The notes under the pieces: generated by a model
Seen by the model: only the letters and a program-made list of their open reading frames with translations
Databases searched by the model: none
Told to the model about the DNA's origin: nothing
Origin: Holacanthus passer
Taxonomy: Eukaryota; Chordata; Actinopteri; Pomacanthidae
DNA: 64,000 bases
Assembly (NCBI GenBank): GCA_025331565.1
Contig: JAFREQ010000090.1
Span: forward strand, 1,463,001 to 1,527,000
Direction: 5' to 3'
In this document: positions 49,466 to 61,449 of the stretch, piece after piece
How the letters are laid out: each line of letters begins with the position of its first letter
How positions within the stretch are numbered: position 1 is the stretch's first letter
Program-made: the position numbers and the translations under genes

Positions 49466-49999
49466 GTGAGTTATGGTAAGACAGAATCGCATAAAACGGA
49501 CGGATGACTGGTCGTCAAAAGCGTGCTGAAAGATAAAGGGGAACGTAAAATAGATTTTGTGGATTATAGGACACAAGTGTTAAAGTTGTTTGTAAAGTTG
49601 TGTGTGTGCGTGCGTGGCTGTGTGAGGCGCGTGCGTGTGTGTTAGTGTGTGTATTTACACCTGTTTCGTGTGATCGTATAGCTGAGTGCTGATGGACTGC
49701 AGATTTTAGAAGTGAAGAGGATTTTATTTAACAGTGAAAACACGTTGATCATCGTGTCCTCTCTTACCTTTACTATTTGAGTCGTGCAGCACATAATAAT
49801 AAGAAGCATCTTAATGTTAAACTTACTCTCTGCAAAATGGAGTTTCATTCTCTGATGACTATTTGTCTGAAAAAAAAAAACAGCCACAGGTGATTTGTGA
49901 CAGTTAGGATGGAGTCAGACGTCGACCTGGAGTCCCAGAGAACGTCCACTGAAACTCTAAAGCCACGACAGCACGAGAGTTTAATCCACCTGTTTATAT

Positions 50000-52090
50000 A
50001 TGGACATAATTTTCAACATAATCCAGACACTTTTTAAGATGGTGCCAAAATACTGCCAGCATGGTCGGCTGTTTGTTCGCTTATGTCACTTCCAAACATT
50101 GACCACAGTTGCTTCAAAATGCAGCTGTGTATGAAGCTGAATGCCCAAAAATATTTGATATATAATATAACACTTTCACACTTTGCTGTTACTGTAAATG
50201 ATGATATGATGTACAGGAGGAGGAATCGCTCTTAATGGTAAAACTGAGATTGTCCTGCCGACCAATGAAATGCAAGTAGCTGCTTGATCCAGCATGATAT
50301 CCACATTAATACCAAGCAGATCTATATGAACAACAAAATGGAAAAAATACATGAGAATCTCAGTGGGGCTTTGGACGGGGACCAGTCAGTGCAGGAAGAA
50401 CTGAAACTGAGATGATTGTACTTGAAGGACAAGCGTTCCCAGCTCATTATCCCCTCCCTGTTAATATTAATTAGTATAATTAAGATAACGTTCCTGATAA
50501 ATTTTGCTTCACGTCAGTGTAAAATCAGCTCCCACAGTCTATCGGTGGTCTCTGCTCTCTCTAACCACATGTGTGATCCTCAGCCAGCGCGGGAAGCGGC
50601 CGGCATCCAGTCGTAAATACCAAACATTTGATATGATCGGAGCAGCTTTTATCTGTCAGCGAGTCCATCGCTGTGCTCAGATTACTCCTGGAGACACTTC
50701 ACATTACCAGATAATCTGCGCCGGCCATCAGTCCAGGCCGAGATAAAGATCGGAGGACTTCCCTCTCAGATGTCATGACGTCCAAATATACTGTTAATTG
50801 GAGCGATTAGTCTCCGGACCGACCTCCCCTGCCTCACCCACGATGCACTTCTGTGCCAGAGAACTCGTTTTTGTTCTCGTTCTGTGTTCGGATGCACGTA
50901 TCAGTCGGCGTGTGCGTGTTGACACGGTCACGTTGGGCGACGTGCGACCAAAACAAAAGTGCAGCTAAGAAGTTGAGACTTAATGTGTTTGTGGAATGGA
51001 AACGAACTAATCAGCTTTAGGAGAGCACTTATTGGAGCATTGGAAACTAATCAAATTGAAGAATGGGGCTATTCAAGTCCTGGAACAAAGCATTCAATCT
51101 CTCAGAGAGGACAAAAGAAGACATATTAAAGAATTAGGGTAACTGCAATAACAGACAGTCACACAGCTTCTGTCTCTTGTTTTATTTACAGCTGAAGCCA
51201 CAGAATGTTGTCACCATGAAGCCATTTGCTTTATAAAACTTTTAAGACATAGACGTGCCTTTAAATTCGTTTCAGTACTGATTTACAACCTGGACACACA
51301 CACACAAAAAGTTTAGCAGAGTGAATTATTTATAACAAGACATAACCACTTCTAACTTCTGACTCAAGATACATGAAAACTGCAGAGTCGAGTTTCCTGC
51401 ATCGCGTTGGTGATTCTGTCAGATACTTTTGGCAATTTTAAAAGTTGTATTGTTGTAACATCGGGAAGGTTAAAACCAGAATATCACACTGTTTTGTGAC
51501 TGACTAGCTTCTCCTCTGTCTGTGAAATCCACCAGACGACATTGAATACAAACTGCAGAAATGTGGCGTTAATTACAGCCCGTATTTAAATATTTCTCAT
51601 GGTCTTGCCTCCAAGTCAGGGATGAAAAATCTCTGTTCCATAGCAGAGACAGAGAGTCCCTCTGGATTCTTACTTTTGAGCACGAGAAGAGTTGATCCTT
51701 GACCTCAAACATTTCTCGTCTAATCTGTTTTATATAGTTCAGTATCACATTCAGTGTCTCAGGCCAATCTCTGAAAAACAAGGTAAACAGGCCCCAAAAA
51801 ACATTCGCTCTCATGATAAACTGGAAGAATCCTCAGGAGAAGCTTTTCAAAGACAGTCGGGCTTTTGTAGCTGGAAAAATGGCCGTTAGATCTAAGAGGA
51901 GATTTTGTTTGGCAGAAATACAAAGTACAAGAAAGAAGTAGAATTCAACAATAAAACAATAACTGGGTCAAAACGATAAAGTTTAATTGAATTCAAGTCT
52001 AACAAAATAATTCCAAGAAACTAATTTGGTGAAACGAGTTCAATGAAATGAGTTCAATATCGTTGTAATATTATTCAAAATAATTTAACA
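50000..52090. other. Gene-poor stretch
   Basis: No supported gene. The block 50580-50770 is CpG-richer, with several GATA-type sites (TTATCTG, AGATAA), and may be regulatory. The 81-codon minus frame at 51569-51814 has no recognisable motif. Confidence 0.5.
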
Positions 52091-52102
52091 TTACCAAAAT
52101 GT

Positions 52103-52310
52103 AAAAGAAAACTTTGACCTTTTGGGGAACAACTATTCTCATCATCAATCTTACTTTAGGGAGGAGACTGACACTAGCTGCTCTTAGCTTAGCTTTGCAC
52201 AAACACTGGAAACTAACTCATGGGAGAAATGGAAGCAGCATCAATATCCTCATCAAACTCTCGGTAAGAAATTGAATGTATTTCCCAAAATGTCAAACTT
52301 TTCCTTTGAA
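52103..52310. mobile_element. Short inverted-repeat element (MITE-like)
   Basis: The left end (AACTTTGACCTTTTGGGGAA) and the complement of the right end (AAGTTTGACATTTTGGGAAA) are near-perfect terminal inverted repeats about 24 bases long. Inside is CTTAGCTTAGCTTTGCAC then ACTGGAAAC. I recall that phrase from an abundant percomorph element that also ends in CCCAAAATGTCGAACTATTC. There is no transposase. The element is shorter than the remembered copies, so it has lost internal sequence. Confidence 0.55.
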
Positions 52311-53485
52311 GCATTGATGGAGTTCAACAGCAAAAAAAAGTAAGTAAAGTAACTAACATTGGATGAAGGGAACCACTTTGACTAAAACGTTAATAAATAA
52401 TCAAAGTTACTTAATGATTGTGGTGATTAGAAACGTCCATCAAAACAATGAACTTTCCCATAATCGCTGCGATAAAAGCTTGGACACAAACATTAAAAAA
52501 CTTTAAATTAACATCTTTACTCTTAAATGCTTGCATGCTGTTTTGATGTCCCACTGTTTGCTCTTTTGCATTTTGCAATAGCTGCTTGTTCACATATCAG
52601 GTATTTAAAGAGCGAGCAAGCACAAAGCACAAAGCTACTTTCTACACAATTAAAGTAAATGCACACGACTTCCCGTCCGAGGTTTAGCACAGCATGAAGC
52701 AGCTCGGCATCCTTCCTCCCACACACCAACCCGAACATCTGCAACACACTTTGAAGCTTTTTTTCCCCTCGTGCAATTGAATCCCATTATGAATAAAAGC
52801 AACTGTGGCGTCTACCTAAGAACGAAGCAAAATGATTCAAAAATTTCCCATCAGCTTCTGTAATCTATTTTTGAACAGTGTGCTATGGAGGGCTCCTGGC
52901 TGTGTTCCTCCAGCAGCCCAATGACAGCGGTAATAAATGGTCTTTTTATATGCTGCCTCTTTAATACTCATATAAAGCCCCCCCCTCCAGATCTAATTCT
53001 GTGTGTGAGTGCAAGTATGGGCCACGGCTGCCAAAAGAGCAAACATAAAAATTTGAGAGTGACTTGATAAAAGCGAGATAGCGGAAGGTAATGAGAGGAG
53101 AATTTCATTAAATCGGAGGCATTTTTCAGCCAAATGGAGACAGAAAACAACGGCCCCGTTCTTATCGTCAAATAACATCAAAAGAAAGAGCTTTTTGTGC
53201 TTCGCCGCCTGATTTGCTGTTTGCATTTCTCTTCTATTTCTAAACATTGTTGACACTTTGCACAACTCCTACAACGGCGATAAGAGGCAGACAATTACAA
53301 TTCCCGCACTCTCCCCAAAGGCACACGCATGCATAAAAGCAATTTCACCAGTTTCTATACACAAAGCTGAGCCGGAGATGTGTGAGTTATGAGATGAGTG
53401 TATGGAACAAAATGGTCATATTTGGATTTATGGATTGTTTGTGTTTTGATTAGAGGGGAATTAGAAAGGAAGGGGAGGGAGTGAA

Positions 53486-53487
<2 letters not shown>

Positions 53488-53529
<42 letters not shown>
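53488..53529. repeat. (GT)n microsatellite
   Basis: Uninterrupted GT run of 21 units. Confidence 0.96.
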
Positions 53530-53532
<3 letters not shown>

Positions 53533-53646
53533 GTGTCTGCAGCAATGGTGTAGCAGAGCAGAGTGACAATGAAGGGGAGAAAAAGGGAACATGATTGAGT
53601 GGGACATTTTGTCAGCCGCCGACGTGAGCTGGAGCTGGATTGGCCC

Positions 53647-53673
53647 TGTGTGTGTGTGTGTGTGTGTGTGTGT
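53647..53673. repeat. (TG)n microsatellite
   Basis: Uninterrupted TG run of 13 units. Confidence 0.95.
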
Positions 53674-55260
53674 CTATAGGGGTATACCAAAGTCTGAGTC
53701 ACCCTGGACCTATTCTTTACTTCTTTATTGGCATTCTAAAGCAGCCACCTCTGTGCTAACCTGAGCGCTGCCACGGTTGTTGATAGGGCTGCCAGTGCCC
53801 ATGTCCCTGCTGATGGTGTGTGTGGTTATAGGTGTGTGTGTGAGAGAGTGTGTGTGCACATCTGGGGACCTGATAAGAGCCTGCAAGCACATTATTTATA
53901 TCTGGAGTTTGGTTTCATTAAGAATAAACAGAAATAGCTTATTTGTGGGTTTAGGTTACAGGGATCATAAAGCTGCAGGAGAAGACTGTTTCATTGTGAG
54001 TGCATCATCTGGGAGCTGACTTCCTGCCAGCTGTTGACTTCAGCACATCAGTGGTACACAGGTACACTCTGAAATGCTCAGCGTCAGTTTCAAAATGCAC
54101 TTTTGGACACCACAAGTTTACATTTTGTCCGTGTCCAGCAACAGAGCATTTAGCTTGGACTGATTGAATTGATTTGCTCGTGCATGTTCTGTGAACTGCA
54201 CGCGCTCTGGAGAGCTGAGCGAAATCAGCCGACTGCAAGGTTCCTTACTCTGAGACACTTAATCGCTCTGATGTCAAGCTACTTCGGTTTTATTTACAAC
54301 AAGGTGGAGCAAAAAATACTGGTGTGATGAAGAAGAAAGTCGCGTGAGGAGAATGGAATCTCCATTTTTGAAAATTTTGCAGAAATGGTCTGCATGGAGG
54401 CATGAAACCCAAACCAAAACCAATGAAAACCAAGCTGAAGCTGAAGGACAGTGAGGGAGACAACGAGGAACACAACCTTTATTAAGACCACGCAACATAT
54501 GGGAGGCCACAAGAAGACCACCCTGCCTAAACCCAATGCCCAGTGTCTTCACATGCATTTGCAATGTTGACATAGTAATTGAAATACCACCTATTTACTC
54601 AGTGATATCAAATGTGCAATGGGAGAAATAATCAGAGAATAATTGAGGTACGGCCGTCGTGGTCCTGCCTTGTCAAACTGCAATAACAGTTCAGTTTTGT
54701 CATTGCTCATGAATTTTAATATGAGCTACACACTCATAATTACGAGATGCTACGGTAAGTCATAATAATGAGATTTGTAAACCATTGTCATAAGAAAAAA
54801 ATATAATAATATCTTCCTTTCGTGAATGAAATGCACTGCCATGTTGAGATAAGGTTGGAGGAACAGTCAGTGGTCTGTTACCCTCCAGTTATAATTGGTC
54901 ATTTGTGGCTGAACTGCACCACAAGACGCACGTCAAGGCTGTCAAAGAATTTTTACTTGAATGACACACAGAGGTTTGCAAGGAAAGAGCTGTGTTTTTT
55001 TTCCTTATTTCAAATGATAGTCAATGTTGGCTGATGCTTCTATTTGCATTTTGCACTTGGTGTTGTTTCAGACACCGATGCCGAACAGTGAAATATTCAA
55101 GACAATCATTTCCGTACTTTGACTGTTGCAAGTTAAAGAATTGTCTTAGAACGTGCACTCGGCTAATGGATGACGACACATTGTTGATTCAAGTTGACAT
55201 TTTTTTTTTGGACAGCTACACATTTTTGCTCAAGTCCTGCATCACAACACAACCAACTTC

Positions 55261-55715
55261 TAATGGCCAACAGGGGGCGACTCCACTGGCTGCAAAAAGA
55301 AGTCAGATTGCAAAGAAGTCTATGAGAAAATGATTCTACTTCTTCCTTGATTTATTACCTCAGTGAGCATTTTCCTAAAGAGTTTGTGGACTTAACTTTT
55401 CAGTCTTCTTCAATACAGCATGATGGTTATTTTGTACATTATTACTCTGAAATAGACAATGAGGCAGATTATGCTTTAAGGTTCGGCTGCCTTGTGATTG
55501 ATAAGTTGCTACCGCATCATGTCCTCTGGTTCTCAGTCAGATCCAGTCAGGATAGAAGTGTAGCAAAGCTCCACCTTCTCCACCCCCCAAATATGCTCAA
55601 TTGTGACTCCAAAAAAAATTGGTGGTGGCCAAAAAACCAAACTCAAGGCTTCAGAACATCCACAAACCAATGATGTTGTCACGTTGTCCATTTCTTTTAC
55701 CGTCTGTGGTCTGAA
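55261..55715 (+). repeat. Long dispersed teleost repeat
   Basis: I recall the same series of phrases from a very common fish repeat: CAGGGGGCGACTCCACTGG, GAAGTCTATGAGAAAATGA, TTGATTTATTACCTCAGTGA, TCAATACAGCATGATG, CCTTGTGATTGATAAGTTGC, TCAGTCAGATCCAGTCAGGA and an end near TTTTACCGTCTGTGG (consensus TTTTTACAGTCTATGG). The 108-codon frame inside it (55347-55673) is not coding. The 5' part carries a CTCF-like core. Confidence 0.6.
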
Positions 55716-56011
55716 CGTGGCCTCTGGTTCTTGGTTCCTGCCTTGAATGAACTCCATGGACAGTCCTCAACAGAAACACAGTGACGTACGCGCCCGTGCT
55801 GGATAGTTTGCCATGGTGGCTTTCAAAGAGACGTAGACATGAACCAATGGTTAATTTCATTGTGTTTGTGGGAGACAAAGCCAGTGTTTCTTCTAAATGG
55901 CGCCACTTAGGCACCAGAATCAGACGGATTACAGTATGAAACGGATTAAAGGCCTTTTGTGAAAATAAATGAAACATCACGCATGAATGTGGGAACACAA
56001 CTTTTAATGTG

Positions 56012-56036
56012 CACACACACACACACACACACACAC
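56012..56036. repeat. (CA)n microsatellite
   Basis: Uninterrupted CA run of 12 units. Confidence 0.95.
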
Positions 56037-56353
56037 GCTGAGACACATGTGAAGCCTCGGGAGCGAAGCACAGCTGCAGCGCAGAGTCGGAGAAACAGAC
56101 TGGTTTTCTGTCTGAGGACAGATGGCTGTCAGGAAAACACACTCCCCCAAAATCAGTGACGTAATTTTAATTAACCTCACTAACAGGGTGACTGAACTCG
56201 CTCCTCAGGCTGCAGTGATGCATTTTGGCTAATTTGGTGACAAGTGAACATGGTTATGACTTGTGGATTTTGACACTCATAAGTATTAATCAGTGGAGGA
56301 GATAATCGTCCAGTTCAGCATGAATGGTGATCAATTCTGGGCGACTGGAAGGA

Positions 56354-56382
56354 CGAAGAAGAAGAAGAAGAAGAAGAAGAAG
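56354..56382. repeat. (GAA)n microsatellite
   Basis: About nine GAA trinucleotide units. Confidence 0.95.
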
Positions 56383-57524
56383 ACTGAGAGACGTGCACAC
56401 CTTACAGGTCGCTGTACAGGTATCAGTTTCCTGGGGTCTTGGTTGTGTCCACCTCTGATATCCACTGTCCTCAATGTCTCCACCAACTCCTGACAATGTT
56501 TTATTTTTTTTAATCTGTTAGATGTTCCACTTCCTTCACCAGCTGGTACCTTTGTGCGAACACCATTTGGTGTCGTCTACAGTGGGTTTATCAGAGCTTG
56601 TTTGCTGAAAACAAATGCTCACTCGGGTTGATGAGAATAGCTCGACTGCATCACGCATAAAGCCAAAAAAACAGAACAATGACGTAAAAGAGACAAAAAA
56701 AATTATTGCACCATTTGAAGTCATGAAATGGACAAGATATAGAGTTAACATCACTGAAGTCTGAGGATGTTATTGCTGCTGACAGAGACAATACAAATGG
56801 GTGTCACCTTTTCAAAAATGCTTAATGATGGTTGTTTTCTGGTTTGAATGTTACGCAGAGAAGAAGCTTTGGAGGGCTCTAATGTTTAATAAAAAAAATA
56901 GTAGCATATGTCATAACTATAGAAGCCAAAGCTTTCAGAAATTTCCACTCACAAATTTGTGAATAAGACATCAGTGGGTCCTTCAGATAGACTCCATTCA
57001 TCCATTAAGCTGCATTGTTGGGTGATTATTTCCTGTGGATTTGTCAGCACAAGGCCTTTTAAGCATCTGTGCACGGACTCTTCACATTTAGGTCAGTCGA
57101 GTTTCACAAAACATCTTCATTTTTTTATGTTATAAAATATAAAATATAGGTTTCCGTATGAGTCAGCAGGATTTTCCACATATTTTTTTTTAAACTAAGT
57201 GAAAGCTTAAGCCAAATCACATGGTCGGGGTTTGTGTTGTGAATGCGTGAGAGGATATTAGAGGGTTGCAGCAGAGAGCTCGGAGCCGTTCACTCGATGT
57301 GTTGAAATCCAACTAGACAAGCGTATGTGGCCTTGCTTCCTCTCCTCTCCTCTTCTCTCTTCATCTCTGAGCATCTGTTTGCATCCCCCTCTCGCCGGCT
57401 TCCTGTCTCTCCCTCCATCTCTTTTTTGTTCTGTTCCCTGGTTACCATGTGGGCACAGTGTGAGATGTGTTTGTTTGTCTCCTTCGGCAATCTCTTTCCC
57501 AGACAGAGAGAGAAACTGGAGATG

Positions 57525-57527
<3 letters not shown>

Positions 57528-57556
<29 letters not shown>
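57528..57556. repeat. (CA)n microsatellite
   Basis: Uninterrupted CA run of 14 units. Confidence 0.95.
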
Positions 57557-57559
<3 letters not shown>

Positions 57560-57959
57560 TGCATGTTCCTGTGTGCACTTGAAACACTCTGAAACACACA
57601 TGCAGCGATGAGTGTGTCGGTGTTAAAGATGCCTGCAGATTGTGAAGACTGATATGAGAATCTCAGGTTTGGAGCAGGAACAAGGCTGGCGAAGAGGAAA
57701 CTGCTGGCAGCTTCACGACTCGTGCGCTCACATAAGTCAGCTCTGTGTTGTAAACACACACTTCGCTGGACGTCCAGGCAACATTACACATCTGACATGG
57801 GCGAAGGTTTTCATGTGTTTGCCATGTGCACACTTCACACACATACAGCATCTGTATCAAAACAGGAAGTGTGAACTTTATTTTCTGCTGCGGAGAAAAC
57901 TCACTGCACTAACTACATTTTTCATAAAACCTCCTTAAACGACTTCCATAGTGTGAAAG

Positions 57960-59440
57960 AGCAGTTAAATGGGGCATTTAAGATGAGAAGGCAACACCCA
58001 TCAAACCAACCATTACATTTGTTTTAGGCTGATTCAGGGACTTTGTGATATTTCCCCTTACACAGGATCTTTTAAAGGAGAACTCATCTCCTCTCTCACT
58101 TCACAGCCGGCGCACGGCCCAGTGAGATTCACCCAACACCACACGGGGGTTTTAATAGTAAACTCATGACAGTGACAGTGATAATGAAGTTTATTCTTAT
58201 CAAGTCGTAAATTTACAAATTTGGGGTAAAGGGGTTGAAATCAAGGGTTGGAGGATAAAGGAGAAGAAGCAGAAACAGAATTTTGATATTAAGTAAATAA
58301 TATACAAACATATAATTTCAAGCACATTTTGTCTTATGTTTCAAAAGCAAGTTGAGATATTCAAACATAAAGTAAAAATCAAGCTGAGATGTTTTACTGA
58401 CATAAAAGCAAAGATAAGTTACTAATCCTGTGTAAAATTTTCAGAGTGTTCAGGTTTTGTTGGGTCGATTTTTCCATCCAATCAAAAGTGGAAATGCTGC
58501 GTGGGAGTGAGTTTGGGGAGAGATTCACAAGGTGATTTTCAAGGAGCATTTTCGCCTCCCACACATCTGACCTCTCTTTCCAAATGTTCCAATTTCATCT
58601 CAAAGAAATTTCAGAGGTTTCTATTTGACGTCATATTTGGTAAAATAAAACACTGCTCGCATTAGAATCACTAAAAGCAAAAAAAAAAAAAAAAAAAAAT
58701 ATGCTAACTTTAACATTTTCCTTACAAATAGCATTTCAACAGGACCCGACATGATTTGTTCAGTTTGATTGTTTGTGTTTGCCGATGACTCAGAGGGCGA
58801 ATTCAAACATCGGAGTCAAACGAAATGTAAATGCTCCAAACAGAAAAAGACACGGCCGTATCATGCATGCATTAACATTACCAGCACCGCATTGTAAACA
58901 CATTAACCTGTGCATGTTTTCAATAAATGCGTGCAGTATATATGGATGTGAAAACATAATTACTCTCCTGCATTGAGAGCAGCACAGAGCTTATTCCCAT
59001 TTCAGTTCATTTGACAGGAGATAATGTAACGTCACGTGCAGAGACGTGACACAAAGGCTTAATCTTAAAAACTATTTTTAACACAGAATGAAGAATCCAT
59101 TTAAACGGTACCGCCGGTTGTAAGAGGATGCTTTTTGTTTCCAATCATGGCAGGAAAGCTTCAACCCCCACATGGCTGTGAGGACGATGTAATGAGGAGA
59201 AACACAGCAGAGCAAATGTCAGATTGGATTTCAAGCGGTCGTGCATTTCCACAACAAGAGTAACGTGTGCTTTCAGAGGTGATGAATGCAGTTCTGATCA
59301 ACCTCAGCCAGAGCTTTGTCACGTGAGGTGAATAAACCCACAGAGTTTTGTGCTCATGATGAGATGTACGTACGGCTGGGAACGCGCTTGTGTACTTTCA
59401 ATGTGTCACCAAGTCAGTTTCATCAGTAAAACAGATCTTA
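57960..59440. other. Gene-poor stretch
   Basis: AT-rich unique sequence with a 21-base poly(A) at 58679. No gene, RNA or recognisable repeat family. Confidence 0.55.
58679..58699. repeat. Poly(A) tract
   Basis: Run of 21 A. Confidence 0.95.
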
Positions 59441-59524
59441 TCAAACAAACATTCTGCACCGTGTGGTCAGCGGATCAGTTTTAAGTATTGCATGGAGGGA
59501 AGTACAGCCACAGAAACACAGTGA

Positions 59525-59700
59525 GCTGATAATGGCCGCAGGCGACAGACTCGTCCTGTGGTTTGTGACGAGATCGTTTCCCACACGTCGTCGATGTAAA
59601 CACCTTTCCCTTAGTTTACCTCGCTGTTCCATCGTACCGGCGGCGGCTCAGCTGCTCGCGGCCGCTCTATGGAAAAGCCCCATTACTGCTCCAACCGCAC
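59525..59700 (+). promoter_or_regulatory. CpG-dense block
   Basis: About 20 CpG in under 200 bases, including CGGCGGC and CGCGGCCGC, well above the surroundings. An ATG in good context (ATAATGG, 59532) opens a frame MAAGDRLVLWFV and on into the following CA repeat, without a clear donor. It could be a promoter or a first exon. No TATA box is seen. Confidence 0.25.
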
Positions 59701-59708
59701 ACATGCAT

Positions 59709-59709
<1 letters not shown>

Positions 59710-59746
<37 letters not shown>
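59710..59746. repeat. (CA)n microsatellite
   Basis: Uninterrupted CA run of 18 units. Confidence 0.96.
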
Positions 59747-59747
<1 letters not shown>

Positions 59748-59914
59748 ATGATGAGTGATTGATTACAGCTCTAATCAGCAGATGAGTCGCAGCTGCTTCC
59801 CTGGTTTTAGGAGCAAGCAGACAGATGTTAAAAGAGCGATAGGCTGCGACTCTCTCTCCATCCATCTCTCCTAACCTGTTCTTTTGTCCTCCCCCTTTTT
59901 TTTCCTCCCTACAG

Positions 59915-59972
59915 TCGACTCACCTTCACGTAACCCTCCTTAATAAGATTCCCCCCGCTATTCAGAAACAAG
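59915..59972 (+). CDS. Candidate exon with very strong acceptor
   Basis: Not recognised. A 30-base pyrimidine tract ending CCTCCCTACAG at 59914 is the best acceptor in the window. The only open phase reads STHLHVTLLNKIPPAIQKQ to a donor-like AAG followed by GTGTTT at 59973. If the donor is unused, the same frame runs on to a TGA near 60028, giving a last exon of about 37 codons. The other two phases hit stops within 10 codons. It lies 215 bases downstream of a CpG-dense block that could hold the promoter. Confidence 0.2.
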
Positions 59973-60978
59973 GTGTTTCTCTCGATTCGACATTTTCCTG
60001 TGGGGTGCTCTGTTCACACGCTGCATGAAACATGGCCTTTTCTATTCAGGCTGTCTATTCTGCTTCATTTCACTCTGTTATCTCAGTTTGGCCAACTCTG
60101 CTGTCACAGTGTCTGTATGATTCAGTGATTGGTTGATGAATTTATTAGTGGTCACGAAGTTTAATTCAAAATATTTCATAGATTTTATTGTTATGTTGCT
60201 TTACTTGTTGGCATTTCTCTGATTTGCATCATCATAGTTTTTAGATTTTTGGACTGACTGAAAAAAACCAAGCATAAATATAGTTACAGTGAAGAAGCTG
60301 TTTAAGGCTCCAGGCTGCACAGTCTCTCATTCCAACTAATCACTTTACCAGTGATTTCACTGATTAGGTTCTCCTCCCTGAAAATGTCTGCTAATCAATG
60401 AAGTCGTCTCGCGCAGACAGTCGGTGAAGTTTGAGAATATCTGTTGTAACATTCAGACGAGTCTTTTTGTTGTTGTTGTGAACAACATGTAAATGAAGTG
60501 TGCATTTTTTTTTTTTTTGCTCTTTCAAATTACTTTCTTTGCTCAGTCTTTCTCAGATTGGTCTGGAAGTGACTCAACAGCAGTTCCACAGATTTGTAAT
60601 GGGCTTAAAGTCTGGATATTTGACTTTCAGCTGAAGCCATCTGTGGATCTGGCTGTACGCTCCAGGCTACTGTCCAACTTAAATCACTCCACTTGTTCTC
60701 GTGGCACAGAGAACAGGTTCTCCTCAATGGCAGTAACTTTCCTCTTTTCCTCTACCTTCAAAATTTCCCTTTCCCTCCTGCTGAAAACAGAATAATGCGG
60801 CCGCCCCCATCTCAAACACTGAGGGTGGGGTTGGATAAGTGATTTTTCCTCCTCGCTCGCTGATGGAACTTGATTCTCTCTCTGTCCTTTCTGACTCCTT
60901 TGGCGGTTTAATGAATTTTTCCGTGCAGTTTCGGCTCTGATCTCAAATATCCGTCCACAGCTTGTAGTTATAAATCAA

Positions 60979-61074
60979 GATAATTGCATTGGCCACAGGA
61001 AGGGTCACATGCTTATCAGCTTATCAAAGACATTCAGAATTCAAAATGTGGATGCCGGATGACTCAGTTTATCA
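60979..61074. promoter_or_regulatory. GATA / AP-1 (NF-E2-like) cluster
   Basis: Four GATA sites (AGATAA at 60979-60984, CTTATC at 61012-61017 and 61020-61025, TTATCA at 61069-61074) occur within 96 bases. The last one sits three bases after TGACTCA (61060-61066), the AP-1/NF-E2 site. Such GATA plus NF-E2 groups are known from blood-cell enhancers. Tissue is inferred from the motifs only. Confidence 0.28.
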
Positions 61075-61449
61075 TCGAGTGCTTCGATACTCACACGTTT
61101 TAACTTTTATTTACTAAATTAAAATTGAAAGTTGGCATTCAAGGTTAGACCAGTGGTATCAGGATCCAGTCTGAATCTGTTGTAACGTCTGTTGCACATC
61201 ATATGGAAAATTCCACACGGCTTTGAATCCTTTATGGAGGCACTTTATGTGCAGTTGCCAGGACAACACAGGAGGCAATAAGCAACTTGACTCTGACTTG
61301 ATTGACCATCCGTCCAGGAAATTGGTTCAATCAACAAGGAAACCTCTGAGGGGCTCATCTGATCCCTGCTCATCTACGGCGCAGGAGCGTTTTCAAATGT
61401 CTCACATCTGCACGCGTTTGAGCAAGTGTTGGCGTGAATGAAACCTGCG

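Noticed and set aside
55347..55673. 108-codon plus-strand open frame
   Set aside because: It lies wholly inside a dispersed repeat that has no coding capacity elsewhere, as far as I recall.
55651..56142. 163-codon minus-strand open frame
   Set aside because: It crosses a CA microsatellite (read as a Cys-Val run) and overlaps the end of a dispersed repeat.
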